Position numbers and translations under genes: made by a program. A DNA stretch of 37,639 nucleotides from assembly GCF_946885725.1 (NCBI RefSeq), contig NZ_CAMPGZ010000012.1:1-37639 (forward strand), read 5' to 3'. Source of the DNA: an uncultured Nocardioides sp. (GTDB lineage: Bacteria; Actinomycetota; Actinomycetes; Propionibacteriales; Nocardioidaceae). The first letter of the stretch is position 1. Each line of letters begins with the position of its first letter. The notes under the pieces are model-generated. The model ran no database searches. It worked only from the letters and a program-made list of their open reading frames with translations, and had not been told where the DNA came from. This document shows, in pieces, positions 36,097-37,639 of this stretch.

Positions 36097-37639
36097 ATGG
36101 GCAGCACCACCGGGGACGACACCGGCCGCTCCGGCCGGCGATTCTCCCCGCGGAGTCTCTGGACGTTCTGGCGGCGTTCCATCCAGGCGCGCGTCGTCAT
36201 GAGCACCCTGGTGCTGTCCGCCATCGTCGTTGCCATCGTCGGCATGGTGCTGCTGCGCCAGGTCTCCGACGGCCTCGTCGACTCCAAGACCAAGTCCTCG
36301 GTGGCCGAGGCCACCCGCAGCGCCATCGACGCGCAGCGACGGCTGTCCGGCGCCAGCGGCACCGACTTCGACGCAACGACACAGCTCGACCAGCTCGCCC
36401 GCAGCATCGTCCAGCGCGGCCTCGTGCAGGGGTACGACGTCGTCCTCACCGGGCCGATCGCCACCGGCGAGGTCGCGTCGGGGCAGAGCATCCGCAACAC
36501 CACCGGCGTGCAGCTCGACAGCATCCCCGACGCCCTGCGCCGCGAGGTCGAGTCGGCCGACGCCGACGGGGTGTCCTGGACCTACAGCACGATCCAGTAC
36601 GACTCGCTCACCGGCCGACCCGACGTCGCCGGGATCGTGACCGGGTCCCAGCTCGTGCTGCCCGCCGACGGCGGCACCTACACGCTCTACAGCCTGTTCC
36701 CGATGACCGAGCAGGCCCAGACGCTCTCGCTCGTCCGGCGAGCGCTGTTCACCGGCGGCTCGCTGCTGCTCGTGCTCGTCGCCGGGCTCACCTGGCTCGT
36801 CACCCGGCAGGTCGTCACGCCGGTGCGGCTCGCCCGCCGCGTTGCCGAGCGACTCGCGTCCGGCCGCCTCGAGGAGCGGATGCACGTGCGCGGCGAGGAC
36901 GACATCGCCCGCCTCGGCACGTCGTTCAACCAGATGGCGGCGAGCCTGCAGAAGCAGATCCGCCAGCTCGAGGAGCTCTCGCGCGTCCAGCGGCGCTTCG
37001 TCTCCGACGTCTCCCACGAGCTGCGCACGCCGCTCACGACCGTGCGGATGGCCGGCGACGTGCTGCACGACGCCCGTGAGGACTTCGACCCCGTGACCGC
37101 GCGGGCCGCGGAGCTGCTGCAGAAGGAGCTCGACCGGTTCGAGCTGCTGCTCTCCGACCTGCTGGAGATCAGCCGCTTCGACGCCGGCGCCGCGGTGCTC
37201 GAGCTCGAGGACGTGAACCTCCTCGACGTCGCGCACCGCGTCGCGGACGCGACCCGTCCGCTCGCGGAGGCACGAGCCACCACGGTCGTCGTACGACCGC
37301 CGAAGCGGCCGTGCATCGCGGAGTGCGACGTACGCCGGGTCGAGCGGATCGTCCGCAACCTCGTCACCAACGCCATCGACTACGCCGACAGCCGCGAGGT
37401 GGTCGTGCTGCTCGACAGCGACGAGGAGGCGTCGGCGCTGGCCGTGCGCGACTACGGCATCGGCCTCAAGCCCGGTGAGTCCGCCATGGTGTTCAACCGG
37501 TTCTGGCGCGCGGACCCGTCGCGGGCGCGCACCACCGGCGGCACCGGTCTCGGTCTGTCGATCTCGCTCGAGGACGCCCACCTGCACGGTGGCTGGCTGC
37601 AGGCCTGGGGCGAGCCCCGTCGCGGGTCCCACTTCCGGC
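36097..37639 (+). CDS. mtrB: MtrB sensor histidine kinase (partial, cut by window end)
   Basis: The first 514 codons are present and the frame is open to the right edge. Domains in order are an N-terminal helix (about 32-54), an extracytoplasmic sensor part (about 55-216), a second helix (about 217-240), a HAMP domain, and HisKA with the phospho-acceptor His 307 in FVSDVSHELRTPLTTVRM. HATPase_c follows, with RNLVTNAIDYA (N box), VRDYGIGL (G1), FNRFWRAD (F box) and GGTGLGLSI (G2). The remaining part after HGGWLQAWGEPRRGSHFR is missing. It phosphorylates MtrA in response to envelope or division signals. The ATG at 36097 is 6 nt after the mtrA stop. In mycobacteria lpqB follows, beyond this window. 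Confidence 0.96.
   Translation, partial: MGSTTGDDTGRSGRRFSPRSLWTFWRRSIQARVVMSTLVLSAIVVAIVGMVLLRQVSDGLVDSKTKSSVAEATRSAIDAQRRLSGASGTDFDATTQLDQLARSIVQRGLVQGYDVVLTGPIATGEVASGQSIRNTTGVQLDSIPDALRREVESADADGVSWTYSTIQYDSLTGRPDVAGIVTGSQLVLPADGGTYTLYSLFPMTEQAQTLSLVRRALFTGGSLLLVLVAGLTWLVTRQVVTPVRLARRVAERLASGRLEERMHVRGEDDIARLGTSFNQMAASLQKQIRQLEELSRVQRRFVSDVSHELRTPLTTVRMAGDVLHDAREDFDPVTARAAELLQKELDRFELLLSDLLEISRFDAGAAVLELEDVNLLDVAHRVADATRPLAEARATTVVVRPPKRPCIAECDVRRVERIVRNLVTNAIDYADSREVVVLLDSDEEASALAVRDYGIGLKPGESAMVFNRFWRADPSRARTTGGTGLGLSISLEDAHLHGGWLQAWGEPRRGSHFR

Noticed and set aside
35206..37632. 808-codon open frame on the minus strand opposite mtrA and mtrB
   Set aside because: mtrA and mtrB are unmistakable on the plus strand; the antisense frame has no recognisable domain.

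Overview
The window reads as a chromosomal segment of a high-GC actinobacterium, most likely Nocardioides or a close relative (Nocardioidaceae). The support is very high GC with strong third-position bias, many GTG starts, actinobacteria-only families (WhiB, DUF3499, DUF3105, DUF5719, TIGR03089, MtrAB), an arabinogalactan-type galactan pathway, and gene order matching the mycobacterial Rv3246c-Rv3268 neighbourhood. No phage, insertion sequence, CRISPR array, tRNA or rRNA gene was seen. Genus assignment is inference.

Layout. 1-3650: metabolic genes: the tail of a flavin-dependent monooxygenase with its flavin reductase, an aldo/keto reductase, a YbdK-type carboxylate-amine ligase and a secreted PKD-like protein. 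3667-7163: two LytR-CpsA-Psr (LCP) glycan ligases around a hotdog thioesterase. 7188-13976: a compact galactan operon with overlapping or closely spaced genes: a double glycosyltransferase whose first half resembles GlfT1, UDP-galactopyranose mutase, a GlfT2-type polymerase, and a Wzm/Wzt exporter. 13977-17448: a 610-bp non-coding stretch with two copies of a 64-bp palindrome, then a secreted peptidoglycan amidase (PGRP fold) with a long FG-GAP/VCBS repeat region. 17524-23245: TIGR03089, mannose-1-phosphate guanylyltransferase, a VTT/YqaA membrane protein, DUF3105, F420 genes cofE and cofD, and whiB2. 23389-29082: a GT2 fused to a polytopic membrane domain, DUF5719 and an MFS transporter. 29086-35279: a zincin-family protein, DUF3499, phosphomannomutase, Trm112, a SIS-like protein, DUF808 and adenosylhomocysteinase. 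35365-end: mtrA and the 5' part of mtrB.

How they work together. The main theme is building and attaching a cell-envelope glycan. Glf makes UDP-galactofuranose, the GlfT1-like protein and GlfT2 build galactan on a lipid carrier, Wzm/Wzt flip it, and LCP enzymes attach it to peptidoglycan. Phosphomannomutase and the guanylyltransferase feed GDP-mannose. MtrAB, an envelope-stress and division regulator, closes the window, and possible MtrA-like direct repeats lie before one LCP gene and the amidase gene.

Promoter architecture stands out. Many starts lie 6-8 nt after a TANNNT -10 hexamer, so leaderless transcription appears common. Two divergent gene pairs share the TA dinucleotide of opposing -10 hexamers. 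Other items to check are two unrelated pairs of intergenic repeats, a predicted three-way-junction leader before adenosylhomocysteinase, an 8-codon leaderless ORF coupled to the DUF808 gene, and a CofE with a non-standard C-terminal tail.
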